From Pseudomonadota bacterium (lineage in GTDB: Bacteria > Pseudomonadota > Alphaproteobacteria > Sneathiellales > Sneathiellaceae), in contig JANSXH010000008.1 in assembly GCA_024743055.1 (NCBI GenBank), positions 1 to 64,000 of the forward strand: 64,000 nucleotides of DNA, given 5' to 3'. Under the pieces are notes generated by a model that did not search any database, was not told the DNA's origin, and worked only from the letters and a program-made list of their open reading frames with translations. Positions 7,844 through 16,619 of the stretch are shown piece after piece; the stretch's first letter is position 1; each line of letters starts with the position of its first letter. The position numbers were made by a program, and so were the translations under genes.

Positions 7844-9154
7844 ATGGACGAGATACTGGATGATCCGAAAGCAAGCGTTTCAGCACCACGAGCGCCAATC
7901 GATGCGAAATGGCTGAAAAAACTCTGCATGGACTGCGGGGCTGAAGATGTCGGCTTTGTCGAGCTGGAACGTCCTTCCCTGGCAGATCAGTTAGTGGATA
8001 TAAAAAACGCGTTTGGATCTACTCGGTCCTTGATTTCTTTCGTTATTCGCATGAACCGGGACAACATTCGAAGCCCAAAGCGTTCCATAGCAAATGTTGA
8101 TTTTCATCATACGGGGGATGACGTCCTTGATACCGCGCGACACATAGTGAAAAAGCTCAGAGATACGGGAATTGGGGCAGTTTATCCAGCCATGGGATTC
8201 CCGATGGAAATGGATCAGTTCCCAGGCAAGACCTGGGTCATTTCCCACAAACCTGTGGCTATAGAGGCAGGCCTTGGCCATATGGGTATTCATCGAAATC
8301 TGATCCATCCAAGATACGGTAATTTCGTCCTTCTCGGATCCATCCTCCTTGATAGTGAGATCTCGAGCTATAATCATCCCATCGACTATAACCCCTGTTT
8401 GGAGTGCAAGTTATGTGTGGCCGCCTGCCCTGTTGGCGCCATCGGACCAGATGGGCATTTCGATTTTGCCGCCTGCTATAATCACAATTACACTGAGTTT
8501 ATGGGAGGCTTTACGGCCTTTACCGAAAAAATTGCTGATGCCAAGGACAGCAAAGCCTTACGCCAGACAGTAACTGATTCTGAGAGTGCTTCCTGGTGGC
8601 AAAGCCTTTCCTTTGGCGCCAATTACAAGGCCGCCTATTGCCTCGCGGTTTGCCCGGCCGGGGATGATGTGATTGGTCCCTACCTGGCAAATAAGGCGGA
8701 ATTCAAACAAGACGTATTGAAGCCGCTGGTCGATAAAGAAGAAAATATATACGTCGTTCCCGGCAGTGACGCTCATGACTATGTGAAAAAGCGTTTCAAA
8801 CATAAGACGCCCCGCCTGATGCGCTCCCACTTACGGCCAACCTCTATCGCTGGTTTTGTCAGAAGCCTGCCTCTTGTCTTTAATAGGCATAGATCGAAAG
8901 GAATATCTGCCCGCTACCATTTCATCTTTGAAGGTACGGAGAAAATGAAAACTACCGTTGAAATAAAGGACAAGCAAATAACGGTTTTGGATGGCCTGGT
9001 AGATACTGCCGACATTCAGGTAACCGCAGACAGTAAGGCATGGCTCTCTTTCTTACGGAAGGATAAGAACCTAGCACTCCTAATTCTGACGCGGAAAATT
9101 CGGCTTAAGGGTAGCCCAAAATTTATGAAACTCTTTGCCCGTTGCTTCCGGTAA
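7844..9154 (+). CDS. 4Fe-4S ferredoxin-type protein fused to SCP2 domain
   Basis: This 436-aa protein is related to the reductase part of epoxyqueuosine reductase (QueG) and corrinoid dehalogenase-like proteins. Two cluster motifs are visible, CLECKLCVAACPVG near residue 185 and CLAVCPAG near residue 265. The last 90 or so residues (from about 345) have the look of an SCP2 sterol-transfer domain, with TADIQVTADSKAWLSFLRK typical of that fold. QueG proper lacks such a domain, so this is not a tRNA-modifying QueG. A reductase acting on a hydrophobic substrate held by the SCP2 domain is a guess. It is controlled together with the MarR gene by the repeated operator. It converges on the CGNR gene with a 12-bp gap. 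Confidence 0.75.
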   Translation: MDEILDDPKASVSAPRAPIDAKWLKKLCMDCGAEDVGFVELERPSLADQLVDIKNAFGSTRSLISFVIRMNRDNIRSPKRSIANVDFHHTGDDVLDTARHIVKKLRDTGIGAVYPAMGFPMEMDQFPGKTWVISHKPVAIEAGLGHMGIHRNLIHPRYGNFVLLGSILLDSEISSYNHPIDYNPCLECKLCVAACPVGAIGPDGHFDFAACYNHNYTEFMGGFTAFTEKIADAKDSKALRQTVTDSESASWWQSLSFGANYKAAYCLAVCPAGDDVIGPYLANKAEFKQDVLKPLVDKEENIYVVPGSDAHDYVKKRFKHKTPRLMRSHLRPTSIAGFVRSLPLVFNRHRSKGISARYHFIFEGTEKMKTTVEIKDKQITVLDGLVDTADIQVTADSKAWLSFLRKDKNLALLILTRKIRLKGSPKFMKLFARCFR

Positions 9155-9166
9155 AACTTCCTGAAT

Positions 9167-9802
9167 TCAGGCTTCCTGGCGCTTTAGATAAGCATTGACC
9201 TTCGCCCTATTGCCGCAAGTGGACATAGAACACCAGCGGCGGCGCCCGTTACGGGAAAGATTGACGAAATAGAGACCACAGTCATCACCCGCGCAAGACT
9301 TCGTCTTTTCTACATGATCAGACGCCAAAAAATCCGCAATATCGCGGAGGATTGGAAAAGCCAGTTTCTCAGGCCCCTGCTCAGAGATGACGGTTTTTAA
9401 CTCCATCCCGTCTTCCGCAGGCTCCACTTTCAGATGGCTTTTGAAACCTTCAAGGCGAGAATTGATTTCATGAAGAAAATCCGGGTCTACAGGCCAGCCA
9501 TTAGCGACCTGATCCAGAACATTTCTGAATTTGCCCCTAAGCCCCACCAGTGCTTCAACAACTGAATGGCAACGCTCGGGGTTCTGGAAAAGGAACATAT
9601 GAAGATCAGAGGCTTCGTCTTCATGAAGCTGTTTATGGGATTTAAGGAAGTTGAGAAGGTCTTCAAAACTGCCCAGACCGTCTTTTTCATGCCCATGGCG
9701 TTCATGACTATTGGCAAAGTCAATCGCCAGCCGTCCTCCAAGTGTGTAAAATCCTTCAGCATTCACCACACCTGCTTTGACAAGGGCGCCTAACTTAACC
9801 AC
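9167..9802 (-). CDS. CGNR zinc finger protein (ABATE domain)
   Basis: Putative stress-linked transcriptional regulator of the ABATE/CGNR type, 211 aa. The N-terminal ABATE ligand-binding domain starts at GGRLAIDFANSHE. The C-terminal zinc finger has CAGDDC, then RRRWCSMSTCGNRAKV, which contains the CGNR signature. I choose the GTG at 9802 as start, because GGAG lies seven bases before it and the family usually starts here; the frame stays open to 9883. It converges with the 4Fe-4S/SCP2 gene. Targets are unknown. Confidence 0.85.
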   Translation of the reverse strand: MVKLGALVKAGVVNAEGFYTLGGRLAIDFANSHERHGHEKDGLGSFEDLLNFLKSHKQLHEDEASDLHMFLFQNPERCHSVVEALVGLRGKFRNVLDQVANGWPVDPDFLHEINSRLEGFKSHLKVEPAEDGMELKTVISEQGPEKLAFPILRDIADFLASDHVEKTKSCAGDDCGLYFVNLSRNGRRRWCSMSTCGNRAKVNAYLKRQEA

Positions 9803-10128
9803 GGGAATTCTCCATTTGTATCTTATCGTCGTAAACGGCCAGAAAGGGCGTTTACACCCCATATTTTCTGCTGTTCGCAGCATTGATTTCGAGAGATAAA
9901 CCTCTTCGGAAGAAGACTAAACCAATATAATCACATTTACCAGTTTAAATATTAGTGCCTACAGAAAAGATCAGTTAATAAATTACATTATATAAAGATT
10001 TTAATCAATTGAAATATATATTAAATATATACTTAAATATTAAAGATCACAATGAAAAAATAGAGCTTCTCGAAATTTGAAATATGGTTAACGTTACCGG
10101 TTAAATTGGGCAGAAATAAGGAATCTGA
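9803..10128. other. A+T-rich intergenic stretch
   Basis: About 325 bp between two minus-strand genes. The right two thirds (about 9920-10090) are very A+T-rich, with runs such as AATATATATTAAATATATAC, unlike the surrounding coding DNA. It should hold the CGNR promoter on its left side. No RNA gene, terminator hairpin or reading frame was seen. Confidence 0.5.
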
Positions 10129-11139
10129 CTACCAATCCTGGGCAACAAGATACGGCAAGCAATTTGTTTTTAGCAGAATTTCCTCAAGCTCCCCCACCTT
10201 TCCGAGGGCTGAAAGCTTGTTCTTCAGTGCCTGTAGAGAACGGGCAGAATATTTTGCCGACTGCTGAGTGAATTCACGCTCATTTAGCTTAACGGTAAAT
10301 TCCGGTTGTTCCCCAAAAACTGCTTTACCATTGGCTTCACTCCAAGGTAGATACAAATCTCCGATTTCTGATTTCAGGAGAGGCTCAAGGGTTGAGGACA
10401 GACGCGGCCAATCCTCCCAACCGCCAGTGGTCTCGGGATCCAGCATACGTTCAATCCAATCCAGTAAGTTTGGATAGGTTGTCCGGATGAGTTTCTCTGT
10501 CGTCGGCTGCAGCATACAGCTGTAAATCTGCCCCCAAAGCCCAAAATCGGCAAAAGAAGGTTGGCCGCCAAATATATAGGACCGGGTAGATAAATGTTTC
10601 TCCAGAAGAGTCAGAAGATTGTCCAGTGACTCCTCAATAGTGTCCTTGGTAATCTCATTGGATCCGACAAAGCTCAGGCGTGGAACCATGCGTTTACGAA
10701 TTTGACCCGCCATTTCCTCGCGGGTTTGGGCATCTCCGTTGGGGAGCAGTGCACGTGCGAGGCCATCCCCTACCGCTTGCTGATCTTCATCTCGCCACCA
10801 ACGATAATGAAACATCGGTTTGTTGACCCATTCGTCCCCATAGTCTTCCAGAAGCGTCGACAAGTATGCCAGTGTTTCACTCGGAGGCTGGATCGGTTTT
10901 TCTGGAAAACGCTCCTCCATCTTTTCCATGATGGGGGTTGAGTCCTGCAATACTTCATCTTTCGGGCCAAGCACCAAAGGGATCAGTGGGAGTTTCGCAT
11001 ATTTTTGAAATTCTGCGTAGTTTTCCTGTGTCCTCGGCCGCCATTCATGGGGAATGCCCTTATATCTGAAGTAAGATCTCAGCTTTACTGAGAACGGCGA
11101 ATATTCCGATCCGAAGATGACATAGATATCGTCTGACAT
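10129..11139 (-). CDS. Glutathione S-transferase family protein
   Basis: GST-like protein, 336 aa, much longer than the usual 200-230 aa. The N-terminal thioredoxin fold starts with YVIFGSEYSPFSVKLRSYF and has the cis-Pro and glutathione-binding segment LPLIPLVL...LQDSTPIMEKME. The all-helical C-terminal domain follows and there is an extra tail of about 80 residues (from about 255) containing FTVKLNEREFTQQSAKYSAR. Cytoplasmic detoxification or a structural role is possible; the substrate cannot be read from sequence. It is divergent from the DUF2817 gene across 159 bp. Confidence 0.82.
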   Translation of the reverse strand: MSDDIYVIFGSEYSPFSVKLRSYFRYKGIPHEWRPRTQENYAEFQKYAKLPLIPLVLGPKDEVLQDSTPIMEKMEERFPEKPIQPPSETLAYLSTLLEDYGDEWVNKPMFHYRWWRDEDQQAVGDGLARALLPNGDAQTREEMAGQIRKRMVPRLSFVGSNEITKDTIEESLDNLLTLLEKHLSTRSYIFGGQPSFADFGLWGQIYSCMLQPTTEKLIRTTYPNLLDWIERMLDPETTGGWEDWPRLSSTLEPLLKSEIGDLYLPWSEANGKAVFGEQPEFTVKLNEREFTQQSAKYSARSLQALKNKLSALGKVGELEEILLKTNCLPYLVAQDW

Positions 11140-11298
11140 AGCTTACCCCAGGGACATTTTCAGAATTTCTTTTAGCAGAAAAACTTTTTCTGGGGAGTGT
11201 AGATGTTTTTTTTATTTTGTCCAAAATAGTTCAAAGATCGCAGTCAATTTACTATATGATGGAGATCAAACAATTAATTAGATAAACGGGGGAAATCC

Positions 11299-12384
11299 AT
11301 GACAGTTCCAGCCTATTTTTCAGCCACCTATGCGAAAGCCCGATCCAAGTTCCTAAAAGCCTGTGAAGAGCGCGGCTTCAATGTTGAAAGCCATCACAAT
11401 GACAGAGCTAAAGGCGCCGAGGGTGAAGATCTCTACATGGATGTTGTCCGAATTGGCCCAGATAACACCAGCAAGGTCCTGTTTATCTCTTCTGCAACAC
11501 ATGGCGGTGAGGGTTTTTGCGGCTCAGGGGTACAGGTTGGAATGCTTGAAGAGGGTTATTTCAATGACCTGCCAGAGGATACGGCCGTTATTCTAATCCA
11601 TGCGATAAACCCTTACGGATTTTCTCATGTTCGACGGGTCAATGAGGACAATGTCGATCTCAATCGGAATTTTCTCGATTACTCGCAGGGCCTGCCGGAC
11701 AACTCCGACTATGCAGAAGTGCATGACATGCTGGTCCCGGACGACTGGCACGGTCCGGCCTATAAAGCTGCTCAAAGTAAGATTGACGCCTACGTCGCTG
11801 AAAGAGGGCTTGGGACCTTCCAGGCCGCTGTGACGGGTGGACAACATATTCACTCGGATGGTTTGTTCTTTGGTGGATTTAAACCTACCTGGACCAACGA
11901 TACGTTACGAGCGGTCTCAAAGCAGCATGCGGGCAACAGCAAGCATCTCGCCCTGCTGGATTTTCATACTGGCCTTGGCCCTTATGGGCATGGCGAGTTG
12001 ATCTATGTGGGCGACCCGACGGGATTGCCGCGTGCCATGAGTTGGTATGGGGATGATGTCACCTCCCCAGAAGCCGGAACATCGAGCTCAGCAATTGTTC
12101 GGGGGACTATTGATGGCGGGGTCTGCGACATGGCACCAAATGCCAGCCATACCTGCGTTGCCATTGAATATGGCACTTTACCGGTTATGGAAGTCCTTGA
12201 ATCCCTGCGTGCCGACAACTGGCTTTACTTGAAGGGCGATATCAGCAGCGAACAAGGTAAAGCCATAAAGAAACAAATCCGGGATGCCTTTTACGGAGAC
12301 GCCGACGACTGGAAGAACATGATCTGGGAACGAGGGACATCGGTCGTCAAAATGGCATTGGAAGGACTCCGTGAGCAAAAATGA
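11299..12384 (+). CDS. DUF2817 M14-like metallopeptidase
   Basis: Carboxypeptidase-A-like hydrolase of the DUF2817 group, 361 aa. The zinc-binding HxxE appears in SSATHGGEGFCG near residue 73, and a third ligand candidate His in LLDFHTGLGPYGHG near residue 222; ARG/ASN substrate-type residues occur in VDLNRNFLDY. No signal peptide is seen, so it should act in the cytoplasm. It overlaps the following acetyltransferase by four bases (ATGA), a sign of translational coupling. The substrate is unknown; removal of an acyl or amino-acid group from a small molecule is possible. Confidence 0.85.
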   Translation: MTVPAYFSATYAKARSKFLKACEERGFNVESHHNDRAKGAEGEDLYMDVVRIGPDNTSKVLFISSATHGGEGFCGSGVQVGMLEEGYFNDLPEDTAVILIHAINPYGFSHVRRVNEDNVDLNRNFLDYSQGLPDNSDYAEVHDMLVPDDWHGPAYKAAQSKIDAYVAERGLGTFQAAVTGGQHIHSDGLFFGGFKPTWTNDTLRAVSKQHAGNSKHLALLDFHTGLGPYGHGELIYVGDPTGLPRAMSWYGDDVTSPEAGTSSSAIVRGTIDGGVCDMAPNASHTCVAIEYGTLPVMEVLESLRADNWLYLKGDISSEQGKAIKKQIRDAFYGDADDWKNMIWERGTSVVKMALEGLREQK

Positions 12385-12848
12385 CACAGGAAATATTAAT
12401 CCTGCCTGATGATGTTTCATCGGTAGATATTATAGACCTCTTGAACATCCACCAGAAACTTATGAGTTCGCTATCGCCAATGGATAGCGACCACACGCTA
12501 GATCCTAGTGGGCTTAAAGGCGATGAAATAACTTTCTGGCGCGCAGAAATAGCTGGCCAATTGGCTGGTTTCGCGGCGTTGAAGGAGATAGATCCTACCT
12601 CTGGCGAGCTAAAATCCATGCATACAGCGGAAACTCATCGCGGAAAAGGCATCGCTAAAGCGCTTCTTGATCATACCGTATCCATTGCAAGCGAGCGCGG
12701 TTATAAAGGGATTTACCTGGAAACAGGATCACAGCCAGGGTATCAGGCGGCCCGAGCCCTATATTCCCAATACGGCTTTGTCCAATGCGAACCTTTTGCA
12801 AATTACACTGACGATCCCAACAGCTACTTCATGATGCTGAAACTCTAG
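12381..12848 (+). CDS. GNAT family N-acetyltransferase
   Basis: GCN5-related acetyltransferase, 155 aa. The acetyl-CoA motif A is clear as AETHRGKGIAKALLDH near residues 82-97, followed by GYKGIYLETGSQPGYQAARALYSQYGF, typical of the ElaA/YpeA-like small-molecule group. It overlaps the DUF2817 gene by four bases, so the hydrolase and acetyltransferase probably work on related substrates, for example a peptide or amino-acid conjugate. That link is inferred from gene order alone. Confidence 0.85.
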   Translation: MTQEILILPDDVSSVDIIDLLNIHQKLMSSLSPMDSDHTLDPSGLKGDEITFWRAEIAGQLAGFAALKEIDPTSGELKSMHTAETHRGKGIAKALLDHTVSIASERGYKGIYLETGSQPGYQAARALYSQYGFVQCEPFANYTDDPNSYFMMLKL

Positions 12849-12890
12849 CTGACATTGTAAATTACCGGTGATTACGCCTTTCAAGTAGGG

Positions 12891-14618
12891 TCAGGCGTCC
12901 TCTAGTTCCAGCCCTTCGTGGGAGAGCTTGTCGAGCCTTGGCATCAGGTCGAGGAGTTCTTTCGTATAGGCAGCTTTTGGATTTTCAAAAAGGTCCTCAG
13001 TTGCGGAAACCTCAACGAGTTTCCCCATTTTCATGACACCAACACGGTCACACATCTGACGGATCACCGGCAAATCATGACTAATGAACAGCATTGTGAG
13101 CCCGAGTTCTTCCTGCAAGTCTTTGAGCAAATTCAGGACCTGAGCCTGAATAGATACGTCAAGCGCAGACGTTGGCTCATCGCATATCAGGAATCTTGGA
13201 CGGGTTGCCAAAGCGCGGGCAATAGAAATTCTTTGTCGCTGTCCACCAGAGAACTCATGAGGGAACCGAACAGCTGCCTGGGCGCCAAGACCCACATGAT
13301 CCAATAGGTCCATAACGATTTGCTCAACCTCCTGGTTACTGGAAGCAAGCTTATGAAACCGGATTGGTTCAGCGACGATATCCAAAACTTTCATCCGCCC
13401 ATTAAGGGACGAAAACGGATCCTGAAAAATCATCTGCATTTGACGTCGATAATAGTCGAGCTCGTTTTGCGATTTGATCTTGGTAAGGTCTGTCCCGGCG
13501 AAATTCACCTCGCCTGCCGCAGGCGTATAGAGACTACAGACCATCCGTGCGACTGTAGATTTACCGCTTCCACTCTCGCCAACAAGACCGAATACTTCTC
13601 CCTGATTGATATCAAAAGAAACATCATCAACAGCGTTAAACATTATACGGTTTCGTTTCAGGAAAGCCGGTTTTGTCACGAAGGTCATTACAAGGTTTTT
13701 CAGGCTTAAAAGTGGTCCTTCAACAGCGTCAAAATCTCTCGCTTGGCCCAGCCAATGTGTAGAAAGGTCGAGATCCTTTGTCCGCTCCCCTTCCTCTTCA
13801 ATATAATTGACCATTGGGAAGCGTCTGAGGCGAACATCAGGCCTTGGTACCGCACTGATCAGACTTTGTGTATAGGGATGATCGGGGTTACCGAGAATCT
13901 TCTCAGTCGTCCCTTCTTCCACCAGCTTGCCGTGATACATCACCGCCACACGGTCCGTAATATCAGCAATCACACCCATATCATGGGTAATGATCAGCAT
14001 GCCAACTTGTTTATCCTTACACAGGCGGCGCATCAGCTCCAAAATCTGCGCCTGAATAGAGACATCGAGAGCCGTGGTTGGCTCGTCTGCAATGATTACT
14101 TCCGGCTCTGCACAAAGGGCAAGAGCAATCACCACGCGTTGCCGCATTCCACCGGAAAATTGATGCGGGTAGTTCTTAATCCGAAGTTCCGGCTCAGGGA
14201 TGCCAACCTGCCGGAGGAGATCCACCGCCCGTTCCTGAGATTTCGCCTCGCCGAGCTTTAGATGCAAATCAATGGTCTCAACCAACTGCTGCTCAACCGT
14301 TTGCAAAGGATCGAGAGAGGTCAGCGGGTCCTGGAAAATCATTCCTATGCGGCGTCCGCGTATTTTTCGCTTTTCTTCCAAAGACAGCGTGTCGATCTGT
14401 TCTGATTTAAGCAGAACATGTCCTTCAGTCATTTCTCCAGGGGGTTCCAAAAGACCAATAACGGCGTTGCCAATCGTTGATTTACCGGCGCCGGATTCAC
14501 CGACGACCCCGAGAACTTCACCGGGTTGAACGTTCAAACTGACATCGTCAACAGCGACTACAGTCCCATGGCGACTGGGGAACTCAATCCGAAGATTATT
14601 GATATTTAATAGAGCCAA
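12891..14618 (-). CDS. Peptide ABC transporter, fused double ATP-binding protein
   Basis: Two complete ABC ATPase domains of the OppD and OppF types in one 575-aa chain. Domain 1 has Walker A GESGAGKST, signature FSGGMRQRV and Walker B with DEPTTALD; domain 2 has GESGSGKST, FSGGQRQRI and DEPTSALD. Both have the oligopeptide-type C-terminal extension (HPYTQSLISAVP). Fusion of DppD and DppF is common in alphaproteobacteria, similar to GsiA and YejF. It powers the importer whose permeases and binding protein lie directly upstream; the stop-start gap to the permease is 12 bp. Confidence 0.93.
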   Translation of the reverse strand: MALLNINNLRIEFPSRHGTVVAVDDVSLNVQPGEVLGVVGESGAGKSTIGNAVIGLLEPPGEMTEGHVLLKSEQIDTLSLEEKRKIRGRRIGMIFQDPLTSLDPLQTVEQQLVETIDLHLKLGEAKSQERAVDLLRQVGIPEPELRIKNYPHQFSGGMRQRVVIALALCAEPEVIIADEPTTALDVSIQAQILELMRRLCKDKQVGMLIITHDMGVIADITDRVAVMYHGKLVEEGTTEKILGNPDHPYTQSLISAVPRPDVRLRRFPMVNYIEEEGERTKDLDLSTHWLGQARDFDAVEGPLLSLKNLVMTFVTKPAFLKRNRIMFNAVDDVSFDINQGEVFGLVGESGSGKSTVARMVCSLYTPAAGEVNFAGTDLTKIKSQNELDYYRRQMQMIFQDPFSSLNGRMKVLDIVAEPIRFHKLASSNQEVEQIVMDLLDHVGLGAQAAVRFPHEFSGGQRQRISIARALATRPRFLICDEPTSALDVSIQAQVLNLLKDLQEELGLTMLFISHDLPVIRQMCDRVGVMKMGKLVEVSATEDLFENPKAAYTKELLDLMPRLDKLSHEGLELEDA

Positions 14619-14630
14619 CTTACCACTCCC

Positions 14631-15560
14631 CTATCGTAATTTCGGGTTAAGGGCATCACGAAGCCAATCGCCCAATAAGTTCACGGCCAGCACCAGAATG
14701 ACCAGAGCAACACCTGGGAAAATGGTAATCCACCAATCCCCTGAGAACAGATACTCATTACCAATACGGATCAGGGTTCCAAGCGAAGGTGTCGTTGGCG
14801 GCACACCAACACCCAGGAAGGACAAGGTTGCTTCGGTTATGATGGCAAGTGCCAGATGGATCGTTGCAATCACCATCACCGGCCCCATCACATTCGGCAG
14901 AACATGCCGCCACAAAATAGTGAGAGGTCGAATACCAATGACCCGGGCAGCTTGGACATATTCCTTGTTTTTCTCAACAAGGGTGGACCCTCGTACTGTT
15001 CGCGCATATTGCACCCAGCCGGAAACGCCGATGGCAAAAATCAGAACATAGATGGAAAGATCCGTATGCATTTCCTTCGGCACCACCCCGCGGGCAACAC
15101 CATCAATCAGCAAAGCGATCAGAATGGAGGGGAAGGAAAGCTGAATATCAGCAATCCGCATGATGAAAGCATCTGTGCGTCCTCCGACATAGCCGCTGAT
15201 CAAGCCGAGGCTGATACCCACGACCATGGCGAAAATCACTGATGCAAAGCCTACGATGAGAGATATCCGAGCACCATAAAGAATGGTGGAAAAGATATCC
15301 CGGCCCTGATCATCAGTCCCCAAGACAAATCTAGGGTCTCCAAATTCCTGCCAGGCCGGCGGAACACTTGCATCCATGATATCAATGGCAGCAAGGTTGA
15401 AAGGATCATGCGGCGCGATAAGCGGAGCAAAGGCAGCCGCTGCTATCATGATAACGGTCACGATGAAAGAAATGATCGCGACAGGATTGCGTTTAAAGCT
15501 ATGCCAAAGATCACCATCAAGGAATCTCTGTAGGCGGGATTTTTCAATTGCTTGTTCCAT
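14631..15560 (-). CDS. Peptide ABC transporter permease, DppC type
   Basis: Inner-membrane permease, 309 aa, with an N-terminal cytoplasmic segment, a first membrane helix (AIISFIVTVIMIAAAAFAPL) and the typical FVLGTDDQGRDIFSTILYGAR motif of the DppC/OppC family, then five more predicted helices. The EAA-like loop contacting the ATPase reads EYVQAARVIG. It pairs with the DppB-type permease eight bases upstream and uses the fused ATPase downstream. Cargo is probably a di- or oligopeptide or a related nickel/glutathione-type substrate; the sequence does not decide. Confidence 0.92.
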   Translation of the reverse strand: MEQAIEKSRLQRFLDGDLWHSFKRNPVAIISFIVTVIMIAAAAFAPLIAPHDPFNLAAIDIMDASVPPAWQEFGDPRFVLGTDDQGRDIFSTILYGARISLIVGFASVIFAMVVGISLGLISGYVGGRTDAFIMRIADIQLSFPSILIALLIDGVARGVVPKEMHTDLSIYVLIFAIGVSGWVQYARTVRGSTLVEKNKEYVQAARVIGIRPLTILWRHVLPNVMGPVMVIATIHLALAIITEATLSFLGVGVPPTTPSLGTLIRIGNEYLFSGDWWITIFPGVALVILVLAVNLLGDWLRDALNPKLR

Positions 15561-15568
15561 AATCCCCC

Positions 15569-16546
15569 CTACACCGCAGCGTCAGCGCGCAAGCGCGGAT
15601 CAACAGCATAATACAGAATGTCCACAACCATATTGATCACCACAAAGAAAAAGGCGATCAGGACGAGATAGGCCGCCATAATCGGTATATCCACGTCGGC
15701 AACAGCCTGAATAAATAACAATCCCATGCCCGGCCACTGGAATACACTTTCAGTAATAATGGCAAAGGCAATAAGGGCGCCGAGCTGCAAACCGGTAATT
15801 GTGATCACCGGAACCAGCGTGTTCTTAAGCGCATGTTTAAAATGCACGGCGCGATCCGGTAATCCCCTTGCCCGAGCGAATTTGACAAAGTCAGTTCGCA
15901 GCACTTCCAGCATTTCGGCCCTGACAAGGCGCATGATCAATGTCAGCTGGAAAATGGCCAGGGTAATGGACGGAAGAATGAGAGACTTCAAACCGGAAAC
16001 TGTCAGGAAACCAGTCGTCCACCATCCATAGATATCAACCACATCCCCTCGGCCGAAGGTGGGCAGCCATCGAAGGACCACCCCGAATAAAAGAATTAAC
16101 AAAATACCGATCAGGAATGTCGGCAGGGAAACCCCCATCAACGACAGAACCATGATACCTTTGGAAATAATACCTTTGCTTCTAAGGGCCGTATATACAC
16201 CCAACGGAATTCCGACCACCAAGGCCAGAACTGCTGAAACAAACGAAAGTTCCAGAGTTGCCGAAAGCCGCTCAAGTATGAGCTCGCTGACCGGGCGTCG
16301 GTATTTATAGGAAATACCGAAATCCCCACGCATGGCGTTAAAGGCAAATCTTCCAAATTGAACGATAAAGGGGTCATTCAGACCCAGGCTTTCAGCAAGC
16401 TGCGCGCGCTCTGTATCGGTTGTATCCTGTCCAACCATGTTATTGACAGGATCTCCGACGAAGCGGAACATAGCAAAAGCAATAAGAGCAACTGTCAACA
16501 TCACAACAACGGATTGCAGCAGTCGCTTAAAAATGAACGCGATCAT
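15569..16546 (-). CDS. Peptide ABC transporter permease, DppB type
   Basis: Inner-membrane permease, 325 aa, with the standard DppB start (FIFKRLLQSVVVMLTVALIA), the segment GLNDPFIVQFGRF and the EAA-like loop FVKFARARGLPDRAV. About six membrane helices are expected. It lies downstream of the binding-protein gene, from which it is separated by a strong hairpin (16578-16608), and is followed immediately by the DppC-type permease. Confidence 0.92.
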   Translation of the reverse strand: MIAFIFKRLLQSVVVMLTVALIAFAMFRFVGDPVNNMVGQDTTDTERAQLAESLGLNDPFIVQFGRFAFNAMRGDFGISYKYRRPVSELILERLSATLELSFVSAVLALVVGIPLGVYTALRSKGIISKGIMVLSLMGVSLPTFLIGILLILLFGVVLRWLPTFGRGDVVDIYGWWTTGFLTVSGLKSLILPSITLAIFQLTLIMRLVRAEMLEVLRTDFVKFARARGLPDRAVHFKHALKNTLVPVITITGLQLGALIAFAIITESVFQWPGMGLLFIQAVADVDIPIMAAYLVLIAFFFVVINMVVDILYYAVDPRLRADAAV

Positions 16547-16577
16547 GTTCAGACACCAACCAACGGATGGAAAAGAA

Positions 16578-16608
16578 ACGGGGCCTGCAAATAGTTAGCA
16601 GGCCCCGT
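16578..16608 (-). terminator. Attenuating hairpin between binding-protein and permease genes
   Basis: ACGGGGCCTGC at 16578-16588 pairs perfectly with GCAGGCCCCGT at 16598-16608 around a nine-base loop. On the minus strand it follows the binding-protein stop codon and is followed by TTTCTTTTCC. Such 3' hairpins usually let the binding protein be made in excess over the permeases, by partial termination or by protecting the upstream mRNA. Confidence 0.75.
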
Positions 16609-16619
16609 CATTCGTTTTC

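Noticed and set aside
9803..9883. Longer CGNR protein starting at 9883
   Set aside because: GGAG stands seven bases before the GTG at 9802, and the extra 27 residues are not family-like.
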